Shown here: one piece after another, positions 11,862 to 24,900 of the stretch
How the letters are laid out: each line of letters opens with the position of its first letter
How positions within the stretch are numbered: the stretch's first letter is position 1
Source: Paratinospora sagittata
Lineage: Eukaryota; Streptophyta; Magnoliopsida; Ranunculales; Menispermaceae
Direction of reading: 5' to 3'
Length of the DNA: 64,000 nt
NCBI GenBank assembly: GCA_035771175.1
Contig: CM069598.1
Coordinates: 17,501 to 81,500 of the forward strand
Made by a program: the position numbers and the translations under genes
Notes under the pieces: generated by a model
Databases searched by the model: none
Told to the model about the DNA's origin: nothing
Seen by the model: the letters and a program-made list of their open reading frames with translations, nothing else

Positions 11862-13300
11862 TAGTTTCATTTCTATCCATCGTTTTTCCATGGTTACGTC
11901 TTAAACGACATTTTTTAAGGTCTTCTGATTGTTTCTGAAAGTAAAGATGTGAATGACTTGAGGTATCTAGTTTGCGTAATTAGATGAGTAAATTTTGTAA
12001 TTGAAACTCAAAAAACAGCATTGTCTATTTATTTTTTGTTTTGTTTTGTTTATGCTGTGTGTTGAATTTAAGCTTTTGAATGTTTCTCTGCTAGTAGATT
12101 TTGTCATTTGATGGGCATTTTTAAAAGTGTCTCTGGGCTTATTACTGGGTGATTGGCAAGCTTCAGTATTTATTCAGGGGCTATTGTCTTAATAGGATTA
12201 GTGTGTTTCAATGTAGCAGGTAAGGTTACTCTTGAATGGTTTCTGGAAACTAAAAGCCAGGGTTAATACTGATTTCATAATTACAATTTTATTTAATATT
12301 TTGCGCAAGCAAATACAAATTTTGTTTATAAGTCCTTTTCTGGACAAGTTGGTCTTAGCCAATTTTATTTTATTCACCAATTTGATTTTTATCTTTTGCT
12401 TTTAGATGTCATTTTTTAAAATAGTCTTATTATTATATTTAAGTTTTTATTAATGATGCAAAAAAAAAAATCAAAAAGAATTGTAGAAAATATCATTTGT
12501 AGGTTTTTTTTGGCAAGAATATCACTTGAACTTAAAAGTAGAAGAGGTTTAAGTTGTAATAAAATAAGTGAAAATATTTTATTTATTCTTATAAAGGTTA
12601 TACCATACAAAAATTAAAATCATACCCATATATATATATATAAATAAAAATAAAATTGAACAATGCTCTATTGATATCAATTAATTCGAAACAATCCAAT
12701 GATATATAAATGTAATGTGCATTTTACATATCACTCCTGCATTTTCTTTCTTTTTTTAAGGATTTTATGCCTATAAATTAAATGCTGAAAAACCAGCAGC
12801 GTCGACAACAGCAAAGTAATTCACACCTTTTCAAAATGTAGAAAAGAAAAATTGAAAACAGTCAAGGAAAAACTTCCATCCTTCTGCTTCTCTTTCTTCT
12901 TTACACTCTTCAGTTTCATCAAATCAATTAAAATCCATAACAATCCAAATCACTAACAATGAAAGAACAACAACAATCTCTATGGAGCCCTATTGAGAGA
13001 AGATGTCTTTTTCTCGTCCAAAAGATTTAAAAAATCCTGCTAGCCCAACTCAACTTAATAATAGGTCAAACTAGCCCAATCTAATATTTTTGTAAGAGAC
13101 TTGTTAGGTTAGAACTGGGTTAGCCACGGAACTAATTTCGAAACAAAGACGTAACACTGCTCATGATGATCCAGCTAGGCCGCATGCACATGTATTGTTG
13201 CCACCTCTATTAGGATATAGGTAAATTGAAAGTAGCCTTTATTTTTCTCGTTATAAATATAAAGGCATAAATTTATATCATCGAATTGATTTATCCATTT
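11862..13300. other. COX5C 3' UTR and AT-rich spacer
   Basis: The COX5C 3' UTR occupies the first few hundred bases; no single strong AATAAA decides the cleavage site. The rest is AT-rich with T-runs and no supportable gene. Confidence 0.5.
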
Positions 13301-13309
13301 GTTTTGCAG

Positions 13310-14574
13310 ATGGAGAAACGCTATTGTAACTACACAGGTCCCAATGCATGTCTTACATAAATATAGAAACATTTTGGACAAGCAAACTCCTGTGCAGGTA
13401 AATTTCATTGAATAATTGATGATCATTGTTAACTTATTATAATTTTGTTGCATATCATCACTGACACTAGTACACGATTGTTCAGGTAATATAGACACCT
13501 TACTCAGATGAATTAATCAATGAATTACCTGAGTACTGTCATCGTGGAAAACACATATGGCAAACTGTATCACCCTTGATTTGTTTTTCCATAGTCGAGC
13601 TACACATGCCCGATCGAGTGTTGCGACAGTTTGGCATGAGACAAACAATCCCTGAGCCATGCAACACAAAACACGATCTTCGTGATTACGACATGAGAGG
13701 ACAGATTGATAGTGATTAGCTGATGGTCTATAAGGATTATGTTGCTCAATGGGAGGAACGAAAAGAAAACTTGGCTGAGGGTGAAGCCAATCAGGGTCAT
13801 GCATTGTCAATCCTCGATTATTTTGATCCGTACATGATATGGTATCGGTCAGTAACGCAAAAGTATATTACCATATGTGGAGCAACTATCAACTACTTTA
13901 TGAGAACACGCATTTTGCTTATTATATTCTTAAAGTTATTTTTTATTGTCTTTTAATGTAACTTATGTAATTTTTATTTTTTTTGTTCAGGCTTCCAACT
14001 TAGCTCAAGTTCACTTGCGCAGTCAGGTTAATGATGTATCTGTTCTTAATGAGATTGACCAGATTGCAATGACTACGTTGGAAACGACGCACTTGGAGCA
14101 CATGGTGAGGGTGGGAACTACAAAAGGACCATCGTCCACATTTCACCAGGGTCCCATTACCCCTACCACTCGATTTGATTCATTTTCGGATGTTCACGCG
14201 TCAACCTCACATCAAGATTGTTTCGTGTTGTTCGACACAAGTACACCTGTTGGGGTTGACCCGTCAAATATGGCATTCCAGGAGGACCTTATGCCAGTTG
14301 AAAAGGGACTGCTAGAAGCGATTACGGAGACACATGATGAGCCAGACGAGGGCGGTGCTCAAAGAGAAAATTGTATAGGAAGAGGTAGGCGGGGGCGGGG
14401 GCGAGGACTTGCACCTATGCCAGAGGCGATTACGGAGACACATGATGAGCCATCTGATCATGATCACGGTCCAGATGATGTTCATCCTCCTGTCCAACCC
14501 CCATTGCAACAATACACTAGAGCTCATTTATGTCGCATTAAGCGACGTAAATGGCCAATATGTGGCACCGATTG
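13310..14574 (+). pseudogene. Plant mobile domain (PMD/MAIN-like) transposon gene, broken
   Basis: Translation gives the C-terminal half of a PMD protein, the domain shared by Arabidopsis MAIN/MAIL1 and by transposon-encoded relatives. The visible segments in order are MHVLHKYRNILDKQTPVQ (ending 13397), a spliceable gap, TPYSDELINELPEYC, LICFSIVELHMPDRVLRQFG and MRQTIPEPC. They are followed by the Y-K-D-Y-V-A-Q-W block and, after an acceptor at 13990, a low-complexity tail with GRGRRGRGRGL and a final basic KRRKWPICG. Two in-frame stops, at 13492-13494 and 13717-13719, both stand where the family has Trp. The N-terminal half was not found. It was probably part of a transposon; its ends were not identified. 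Confidence 0.7.
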
Positions 14575-14769
14575 ACGACACATTTTTTATATTTTGGTAT
14601 AGGTTCTTTTATGATGTAATTTGATATGCACAAAAATATGTTATGAATCATTTTGATGTATGATTTACTGTATGTTTTAGAACATTTTGATGTTATACAC
14701 TTTTTCTTATTTTTTTGTGCTTCGCATTCCTTTATTAATACAAACATATTAATTCTTAACATTTTGAGA

Positions 14770-15598
14770 GTGTTTTCTAAGTCGATTTAGTTCATTTTAA
14801 CTACAACTTTTTGGTGGGAAGTCAAAAATTAGTCGGGGTATAAGAGTGGGTTCCACCAGTTCTAGGGGTCCCTGGGAGGATATTGGGACTCGCTCCAAGT
14901 GTTGGTCGGGAAAAAAATCAGGTGGATTGGCCCGGTTGCATCAAACGTGTTTTCTAAGTCTATTTAATTCATTTTAACTAAAACTTTCGGTTGGGGGGTC
15001 AAAAATTCGTCGGGACATGGGAGCGGGGTTCCACCAGTTCTGGGGGTCCCTAGGAGGATATTAAGACTTGCTCCAAGTGTTGTTCGGGAAAAAAACCAGG
15101 TGGATTGACCCTGGTTGCATCAAACACATTTTCTAAGTCGTTTTAGTTCATTTTAACTGAAAGTTCCGGTTAGGGGGTCAAAAACTCGTTAGGGCATGGG
15201 AGCGGGGTTCCATCAGTTCCGGGGGTCCCTGGGAGGATATTGGGACTTACTCCAAGTGGTTGTCGGGAAAAAACCCTGTGGGTTGGCTCTGGTTGCATCG
15301 AATGTGTTTTCTAAGTCTATTTAGTTCATTTTAACTAAAACTTCTGGTTAGAGGGTAAAAAATTCATCGGGTCATGGGAGCGGGATTCCATCAGTTTCGG
15401 GGGCCCCTGGGAGGATATTATGACTTGCTTCAAGTGTTGTTTGGGAAAAAAACGCTATGGATTGACCTTGGTTGCATCAAACATATTTTCTAAGTCAATT
15501 TAGTTCATTTTAACTAAAACTTCCGGTTGGGGGGTCAAAAATTAGCTAGGGCATGAGAGCGGGGTTCCATCAATTTCGGGGGTCCCTAGGAGGATATT
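14770..15598. repeat. 179-bp tandem array, left block (5 units)
   Basis: The word ttcattttaa recurs at 14791, 14968, 15147, 15325 and 15504, a period of 177-179 bp. Each unit also has a G-rich core (gcggggttccatcagtt, gggggtccctgggagga) and a segment gacttgctccaagtgttg. Units differ by roughly 10-20%. No open frame persists through the units and I do not recognise the family. Confidence 0.93.
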
Positions 15599-17663
15599 TG
15601 TAACACCCCGTAATTTTAATTAAATACATACGTTAAAGTATGCGTATATCGAGATGTATAATATACACATTTTTGATAATACACGTATTTGATACGTATG
15701 AGCTAAATATACCCGTGTATGAAAATACATACTGGATTTAAGGGGTATCAGTAAATAAATAAAATTATTAAGTATGTAGATTGAAGTATGATTTAATGAC
15801 TTAATGCATAGTATGATGTAATACATGTGTGCATATGAATACATGTGAAATAAGTGAATTGAGTTGATGATAAATGGTTTAATGAATTAAAGTGATTAAT
15901 TTATGGGGTGAGTTGGTTAATTATTGAGCATGAGGGGTATTGGATCATTTTGATATAAAATATCTACTCTCTCATTTCTCATCTCAATCTATCATACGTT
16001 AACATAAAAAACAAAAAAAAAAAAGAATAGAAAATGTGTAAAAATAAAAGAAGAGAGATGAAAGGAGTTGCAAATGAAAGAGAGGAAAGAGGAACGAACA
16101 GACGAAAGAAGGAAAGAAGAAGAACGAAAGGGAGAACGCGGAATTCACGCGAAATCGGGACTTGTGGTAAGCGATTTCTACTCTATTTCTTCGTGAAATT
16201 GATCTCTAAGCAAGATGTAACAATTCTAGCAGAGTAATTTTTGTTGTGGGAGCCGTTTTACGGCGTTTTCAAAAATTGGGGTTTTGATCCAATGTGAATG
16301 AAAATCCGCTAGAAAGGTAGAAAAACGCTACCTGGATTGTCGGGACCCAAAATATGTGGTTAGATTCCATTTCATAATTTTTGGAGACTGTTTGACAATT
16401 TTAATACAATTTACATCTTTCGGATAAATAGTGAATAGTGAATAGTACTGTGAATAGTACTATAAACAGTGATTTGAAATCATAGATTCGTAGAGAACTG
16501 AATTCCGGACGTTTCGATACTAAGATCGTGATTTTTGGATATGATTTGATATTTTTAGTAGCTACCGATATGATAAATGATGATTCTCATGATAATTTAT
16601 AGTTAATTTCAGTGTTTAAATTGAGAGCTTAAGGGCATGGATAAACGCTCTTGAGGAAGCAATGACGTTTATTGTTGCTCGATTTTAGAGGTTGGCTTAG
16701 AAACCCCGTGTAACCACTGTGAGTATAGTTTTCTTGATTTGGTTCTTGTATGACATTGTACGCATATAAAATGTTTGATTGTATGCATGTTATATTTATA
16801 TATAATGCATTGAGTTTTATGCAGCATGCAAACTGATTTTAGCAATTGGAGTTTGTAATGATGTCATTTCGTTAGGAATTAGACCCGAATGAGGTTTTGC
16901 GAGTCCTCATTGTCAGTAGGTTTATCCTAACAAGGGTTGCGATCCTTGAAATGACTGTGAATTGGCTAATGAGAGGTTGTGCCTACCTTGTAACGGCCAT
17001 ACAAGGGTTAGACCCGCTCTCTTGCCTTGCGGATGAGGGAGATCGTGTATTGTGTTATTGAAAACTCATGCAATTTATGATGTTGACATGTATAATATAT
17101 TCGTTGAATGATGCATGTGTTGAATAAGTGTTTGAAATGATTTTAAATGTCATATTTCTCTAAATGTATATAATTGTCATCTCAAGAACTATATTCACTG
17201 AGCTGTTGTTTGCTCACCCCACTACCTCCAATATTTCAGGTATTGAGTCGAAGGGAAAAGGAAAAATCCGTGAGTGATAATCACGTGAGCCTTCGTCTGG
17301 TATGTGTATGTATGCTTGGAGGAAATATATTATATTTTTGTTATTTTGATATGTATAATTAGCACACACTATATATATGTAATATCACCTAGATGGGTTG
17401 TGTGGTAATATTATATGATGAAATGAGATGATCATAGATATTTATCAAGTGAGAATTTAATTTGTGGAATGAATGGAATGCTTATAGAGATCTATATTTG
17501 ATTTGATTTGTGGTATATTAAAAAAAAAATTGCTGTAACTTTTGTGAATTATTGTGATACTATGTGAAGGCTGACAGTGTATTGTATACTGTATATGAGT
17601 ATGTACAGTGTATAGTACACTGTGCCGGTCATGACGTCAGCCTACGTCAGGGGCGTCGTGATA
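15599..17663. mobile_element. Probable solo LTR inserted in the 179-bp array
   Basis: The insertion begins TGTAACACCCCG at 15599 and ends GGGGCGTCGTGATA at 17663. It interrupts a repeat unit and is flanked by the 5-bp duplication ATATT (15594-15598 and 17664-17668). The TG start, the near-inverted ends (the final TA is probably a decayed CA), the 5-bp duplication and the length of 2,065 bp fit an LTR of a plant Gypsy-type element left after recombination of its two LTRs. No gag or pol frame is inside. The short ORFs at 16034 and 17174 have no recognisable product. Confidence 0.75.
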
Positions 17664-18590
17664 ATATTGAGACTTACTCCAAGTAGTCGTCAGGAAAAAA
17701 CCCAGATGGATTGGCCCTGGTTGCATCGAACGTGTTTTTTAAGTCTATTTAGTTCATTTTAACTAAAACTTTCGATTATAGGGTCAAAAATTCGTCGGGG
17801 CATGGGAGCGGGATTCCATTGGTTCCGGGGGTCCCTGGGAGGATATTAGGACTTGCTCCAAGTGTTGTTCGGGAAAAAAACCCAGTGGATTGACCTCAAT
17901 TGCATCAAACATATTTTCTAAGTCGATTTAGTTCATTTTAACTAAAACTTCCGGTTGGGGGGTCAAAAATTTGGCAGGGCATGAGAGCGGGGTTCTATCG
18001 GTTTCAGTGGTCTCTGGGAGGATATTGGGACTTGCTCTAAGTGGTCGTCGGGAAAAAAAATCTGGTGGATTGGCCCGGTTGCTTTGAACTTGTTATCTAA
18101 GTCTATTTAGTTAATTTTAACTAAAACTTTCGATTAGGGGGTAGAAAATTCGTGGGGCCATGGGAGTGGGGTTTCATCGGTTCCGGGGGTCCCTGAGAGG
18201 ATATTGAGACTCGCTCCAAGTGTTGGTTGAGAAAAAAAACTCGTTGGATCGGCCTCGATTGCATCAAACACATTTTCTAAGTCTATTTAGTTCATTTTAA
18301 CTAAAACTTTCGGTTGGGGTGACCAAAAATTAGTCGGGGAATAGGAGCGGGGTTTTACTAGTTCTGGGGGTCTTTGGAGGATATTGAGACTCGCTCCAAG
18401 TGTTGGTCGAGAAAAAAACTGGTGGATTGGCCCCAGTTACATCAAACGCATTTTCTAAGTCTATTTAGTTTATTTTAACTAAAATTTCAGTTGGGGGGTA
18501 AAAAATGTGCCGGGACATGGTAGCGGGGTTCTACCAGTTCCGTGAGTCCCTGGGAGATTATTGAGATTTGCTCCAAATGTTGGTTGGGAG
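17664..18590. repeat. 179-bp tandem array, right block (5 units)
   Basis: This continues the left block after the LTR. Anchors (ttcattttaa or variants) fall at 17753, 17932, 18111, 18291 and 18469, a period of 178-180 bp. The last unit is cut off near 18590 at ttggttgggag. The array therefore ends only about 340 bp upstream of the PA200 start codon. Confidence 0.92.
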
Positions 18591-18929
18591 ATTTTTGTAG
18601 CCTATTTACTGTTGAAAGTTAAGTATTGGCGTCTTTACCTTTTAAAATTTGATATTCTTGACATAATTTTAATTAATGAGGTTAATCATCTCAAAAACCC
18701 GAGTGGCTAATCCAAATCTATCGTTCCTTCAAAAAAACAAAAAAACCCAAATCCATCGTTCTGAGTCTTCAGACCATCCCAAAAGTCGTGCGCCCGTCAC
18801 AAACTCGAGTCAGATCAGTGTTTTCTTGCAACGGAAGAAAGAGGAGCATTAACTAGCCCGAACAAATACTCCCGTAGCAGAATTATCAGAGAGCAACTAC
18901 CTCCATCGTTTACGTTAACAGAGTGCGAG
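18591..18929 (+). promoter_or_regulatory. PA200 upstream region and 5' UTR
   Basis: This is the single-copy stretch between the tandem array and the PA200 ATG. It holds an AT-rich part (18610-18700), a short imperfect duplication (ccaaat-c-atcgttc at about 18713 and 18750) and a C-rich part with cgtgcgcccgtcac. I see no clear TATA box and no TGGGCY motif of the kind NAC53/NAC78 use at proteasome genes. The promoter must lie here and/or inside the repeat array. Confidence 0.45.
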
Positions 18930-21900
18930 ATGCATCTGTTTAATGCTTGGCTTCCTCCACCAGTAGCAGAAGAAACGAAGAGAGAAAAGGAATCGTTCGC
19001 TTTCGTCTTAAAGGCGGTAAAGGATTCATGGAGATCGGATGATCCAGAATCTGTTTATGCCACTCTCAAATGGATCTCAGTTATTGACCTGTAAGTCTAA
19101 TTCATACTTTATCTGTTAATTATGTTTTCAATCGAGAAATCATCTTGAATTACGTGCTTATTATTATTATTATTTTTTCCCTGGTTCAAGCTTGTTTTTG
19201 GCATTTGATCCATGGTTCTTTCGTTTCGGTTCACCACTTCTTCTTTTTTTCCTCAATTTTTTTTTTCAAAGTCTCTTTAGAGTGCCTGGAACGGTGGTTG
19301 AAAGTCGACTGTAAAATTGCAGGTGATCTTGATGCAGAAAATATTGAGAGTTTAGCTAAGACAGTGATACTAAACGAATTGTTCGGATTTGTTGCCTGTA
19401 GCTTCAACTGTTATTTAGATGATGAATGGATAAATTTCTAGAAAAGTGAGAATTTCCTCATGGTTCTCAAATGGTGTTGGGAAAAAAAAAGGTTTAATCT
19501 TCTAGATCTGAAACAAATTAGTCATATCAACTAAGCACAGTTCAGTGGAACCATATGAATGTGGAATAGTTGTGGAGTGATCTTTGGTCACATTGAGCTA
19601 TCATCAAAGATTCATCCTAAATTGGTGTCTTATTACACTAGTTACACTAGTTATGTAGGATAGTTTCTTGCGTGGTTGATAGATTTAGTTGGCAAATTAA
19701 GCCATTTCTTCTATAGAAGGATCCCCGTATTTGTATTTCTTCACTGCTGAAGCACCTGGAGTGAGGCCGTTAGTTTATTAACTGAGTTTGGAGTGAATGT
19801 GACGGTTTAGATGCCAAAGTAGAATTACTTGAATAAGAGGAGATATATAATATATTGTATTGCACGATTCCAAAGGCAGTTTTGATGATGTAAATCTTGA
19901 AGCTAGTTTATTGGCCTCGTTTGGGAGCGCGGTATACATTGCGTTGCGTCAAAAATTTTGCTAAATGCAACTTTTTCACCGTTTGGCTACTTGGCGTTTG
20001 CGGTTGAAACACAGTAGAATCGTGTTTTGGAGACGCTGCACCCTAGGTGCTTTTGCGTTTCACATATTGCGTTGGAATGTAAATTCCCACTTTGACCTAA
20101 TCCTTCTTTCAAAATTCCATGAATGACCTTACTGCAATGATTATTTGCTATTGTTTATGACATCAGCAAATGCAGAATAATGTTTTTAAGAGCAAGTGAA
20201 TTATTGTGGTTTGTATAAATTATATTATAATATAATATATGATATATTTATAAGTTAATCTTATGTATTATTATAAAATATTTATATCATAGTACATATA
20301 ATATAATTTAACAAAATTAATATTGATTATATATAAGTAAAAAGGGTAAAATTGTCATTTTAAGCAAAAAATCACTTATGAAATATTTTGAGTGTGTTTG
20401 GTACAACTTTTTGCAAAAGTGTCTTTTTAAGAAAACACTTTTCCTAGAAGTCCTTCTCAGAAAAGCACTTTTGGAAAAACTCTCCCAAATGGGGCCATTG
20501 TCTAATGTTTGTAACTCTCTTTTTACCTAATTGACAAATACGAGCTAATGTGGTATGTAGAAGGGGACGATTCATTCTTTATCTTTTCTTGTATTCATCC
20601 ATGATCATGAACTCCATTTCTGATGTGTCTAATATATTCGAGTCCTTTTTATTACGTGACGATAATTTTATTATGGACGAAAAGGAAGCAAGTAAAATCA
20701 CTAATAAACGAAAGACTTGAAGATAAAGCAAATAATTTGTTGGTCTATATCTTTTTATACCCATGTCAATGTCCAAAGCTTCGTCTTGTAATTTTGTAAC
20801 ACAAAAACGTTCTTTTGGATCTAATCTATGCATACAAAATTGTCTTTTGTACACAAGAAGATTATTTAATGGGGCTCTCCTTGTCATTTTATGTTCTTCC
20901 ATTTTTATTTTTCCAAATCTAGGTTCTATGAGATAAGGATCATAATTGCAAACTATGGCTCTCATAAAGCTAAAGATTGCACGGTAGCAAGCATAATTAT
21001 ATCAGTCCAAAAGGTTTATTACCACACTGCTCATGCCATCTAGTAGAGCTTCCTCTCTTTTCTATTGATAGATGTGTTGCATAATTAAATGAAAAGATAA
21101 AATGTTATTTGCTTTTTAACTATTAAATGTTTGTTTCATTGACTTGTACGTATCAAGGATGAAAATACAAGGATTAGCTCCATAAAATATGGTTTTGGTG
21201 TAATTATGTCTCAAGATAAATCCCAATAACCAGAAATAAGCATCGGTCTTTGAAGCTAATGTACAAAGTGCAAAAAAATTGACATAACTCACCATTTTTT
21301 TGTCAAATTTTGTTGATGTCCAACTTGGTAAAATAAGCAGTGCATGTAATTTTGAAAATGCTAAAATTCAAAGAGAAATTAACAAAATTAAATACTAGTA
21401 TGTAAAATTTGGCTCTTTAAAAGTGCTAAAATAAGAAAATGCAAAAACTGGATGAAATTTGACAAAGAAACCACTATTTTTTATTTCATCAACAAAAAAC
21501 AAAAGGTCACTAATAGTCATGCATCATTTTTATTTGATCAACCAATATAATTTAAAAACAAATAGTCTAGAAAGCTAGAAAATTATGCAGTTTTATGGAT
21601 TATGCCAACTATGGAAGAAAAACGAAGGAAAGAAGAAAAAAAAACCTCAAAAAAAGAAAGAAATTTAAAAGAAAGAAAAAAACTTGAAAGACCTCCCAGC
21701 CATTATTTGTGATTTAAATAACTCAAATAACAAGATCAAAAAATAATACAGTTTAATAATAAGCTAAAGAATTAAGCAAAGTAGAATGCCATGCTAGCTA
21801 GTTATATAGTTTGGCAGCAAGCTACCTCAAAATTGAAAATTAAAATGATGAAAAAAGATCAAGACCAGAAACCATTAAGTCAAATTTCATCGTCAACTCA

Positions 21901-24900
21901 ACTCAATTAACAAGATCAATTTTGTTAGAACATTTATGGCTGTTTGTTTGTATTAAAAGTGTCTTTTTATATTTGTTTTTAGCATATATTACAATAAATT
22001 TATATATTTTAGCATCTATGCAATTTTTCAAAAAAGAATCTCTATTAGGAATTTTTTTTATAAAAATTCCCTGTGGAAAATTAAACTACCCGAATTAATT
22101 CTTATTGTTAAGTGATTAAAGTTTAGGGTGAAATTGAATTTTTGATCCTTGGTGAAATGTTAGTTGCAAGATTGATCCTTAAACACAATAAATATGAAAC
22201 TAGGAGATTTTCGCATGGCTCATGATATAGAGTCATGCACACATTTGTGGAGAGGGATTCAAAAACATATAAAGACTTAATTAGCCTTTAACCTTGAAAT
22301 TTCATGAATCGAATATTCAAATTTCCTATAAACTTTAACCCTTTAAAACTCAATATTAATTCATGTAGTTCAATTAGACATGGAGAATTTTTGCGAGAAC
22401 TCAACATCTTAGTGAAGTATAAAGAAATTGATTTAATTGTTGGGAGATCTATATTTCTTTCTTGATATGATAAAAAAACAAAAGTATATACTGAAAACTC
22501 ATTAAATAGGAAATAACACTGTTTATAGTAAGATTTCCAATCTCTATAACACTTAACTTATACTATGTGAGTAATGAACTATTTTATGACTAATATTATT
22601 GACATGTATACATGAGATTTATGGATTGCTTACATAGTTTATATTTTACAAGCTCTTTTCTTTTTAAATTAGAATTTTGCAAATCCTTACTTGTCCTTTA
22701 GCGATTCTTTACTTTCTATATATTGCAAATAAAATTGTAGTTCAATCTTGTATATTTTAATTTTTAAGAACACCTCCTTACAAAAGTTGAAGTTAAAATT
22801 TACTTTTGTTACTTTGTGTTTGGAAAGTTTTTTGAATTTTTACCTAACTTTGATGAATTTTTTTTTTATAACATTTCATTTATATTTAATTTGTATGTTG
22901 ATGATACAAAAAAATGAAAAAAATTGACGAAAATTTGGAGAAGTGAGGAGAATTTTCATTCCATAAATTTCAGTTGACAAGGACAATTGTGGTATTGCTA
23001 GAGATGTCATCAATATTCACTCATCGTTGATCATTTGCTGTGGTAATGGTTGCCACCTTCAATTGAAATAATGGTGGAACAAAGTGTGATGGATTGACAC
23101 TAATTTGGTTGAAGAAGAGAAAATAGAAAGAGGAATGAGAAAATGTAGTTAGTTGACTTGAATTGGAATCTATAAATCCCTTTATATGGAGAGGGACAAA
23201 AACAACTCTTTTTCACTTTCTTGATGTGAAACTAACTAAACTTTGATACCTTCTATTTAATGCCAAGGCCATATTAAGACATATATTTTGGGAGCTTACA
23301 TAGAATATGTTTTGGCGCTTACAAGGTTTTATTTTGTTTTTGTTTTTTTTTAATTTTATAAATTTGTAACTGTTTTGTGGTAATTTGATATCATTGTAAA
23401 TGTTAAAAATTAAGATGACAACTGTTGGATGAGCCTTATTTTTCTGTGTTTAATTATTGGGTAGTCACTAGCACCATTTGGCTGTCAGAGGAAAGAATGT
23501 TAAGTTGAATGAGTGCAACATTAGCATAATTGATATTAGACTCATTTGAGGGAATCAAGGACTATGGCCAATAAGATAAATTGAAAAAGTTGATTGTGAT
23601 AGTTTGAGCATGCAAAATGAAGATCAATTATGAAGTGGAAATGATTACATAAGTGCAAGGGATTTGAGATGAATGATGAAATTGAAAGGATAAGTATTTG
23701 TTGAAAAAGATTTAAGATGCATGCCATAACTGGAAAAATCTTGGATAAAGTTGAATTCTAGCATTTGGATAATGATTAGATGACCACGATGATGAGTGGC
23801 GTGTTGTTTTTCTTATTTTTAGCATGCCTGGATGTGCTAACGAGCAGCATGGACCACCTAGGGAGCTATTGCCACTCGATGAAAAGTTTGGATGTCTCTT
23901 AGTTGGCACTTGTTCTGCTACCTGGCATTGGCTTCAAAAGATCTTTAACCATCTTTTCCTGGTCCTTCTCCCTTGCAAGTGAAATGGATCTGGTTAGTAT
24001 TTGTCACCAATATTCTTATATATGGATGTTTTCTCTTTTCAGTTTCATCAAGGCTAAAAGTGACATTTCTTTGGAAGATGTGGAGGCATTTGCGGAATTT
24101 GGTTTAAAATTGTTTCACTCATCACAAAAAAGACTTTATGCCCAGGTACAATGTATGACTTATTTAACAACTTTGTTAGTACATTCATGATGTACTTTTT
24201 TTTGATGTATTTATACATGCATGGTGCAGTCATCATTCTTTTACTTATTGAAAATCTTATTTGTGATGATTAGGTTAGATGGGGGAACATTTTGTTAAGG
24301 CTACTCAACAAATATGGAAAGAAATTGTCCTTGAAAGTTCAGTGGCGACCGTTATATGAAATTTTGTTGGATACTCACTTTTCCAGGTGACATTTCATTC
24401 TAACTTCCAATATACTGCTTCAAAATATTGAATGCTTTAGCATGGACTCCAATTTTAAGACGGGGGCTATCTATTTTGATTCCACCTATTTTGCAATATA
24501 TGTATAAATCAATCATATTACCATATTTATTGTATATCTTGAAAGTTTTTTTGGGAGGTGATCATATACACCTTTACTTACCTGTTTCTATGTGACAATA
24601 TTCATTGTTAAGTCTCTTGGCTGCTGTATAAGCTTAATTGGTATTTGTTTGTGCAACATTATCACGTTCCTCATATGAATAATAGTGGAATTCTTTTTTC
24701 AAAAAGGTTCTTTTAGTTTAGATAGAAATATTACTTATAGAAAGGTGGGTCTTTGCACAATGGGTGAATAATTAAGATTTAAGGGTGAGTGTAGGTTCAA
24801 ATCTAGAAATAGCCTCTCTAATTTGGAGGTAAGGTTGCCGACACTTGCCCTTCCTCATAATGGTAGAAGCCTTGTGCTATATTGATCAAGCCCTTTATAA

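Noticed and set aside
16034..16237. Arg/Lys-rich 67-codon ORF in the solo LTR
   Set aside because: Purine-rich low-complexity sequence without homologous features.
14770..18590. Regularly spaced repeats suggestive of a CRISPR-like array
   Set aside because: Units of about 179 bp are contiguous and imperfect, with no spacers; the context is a eukaryotic genome.
20579..20965. 128-codon minus-strand ORF in PA200 intron 1
   Set aside because: No recognisable motif, AT-rich codons and no neighbouring splice or transposon logic; it may be chance. A profile search would be decisive.
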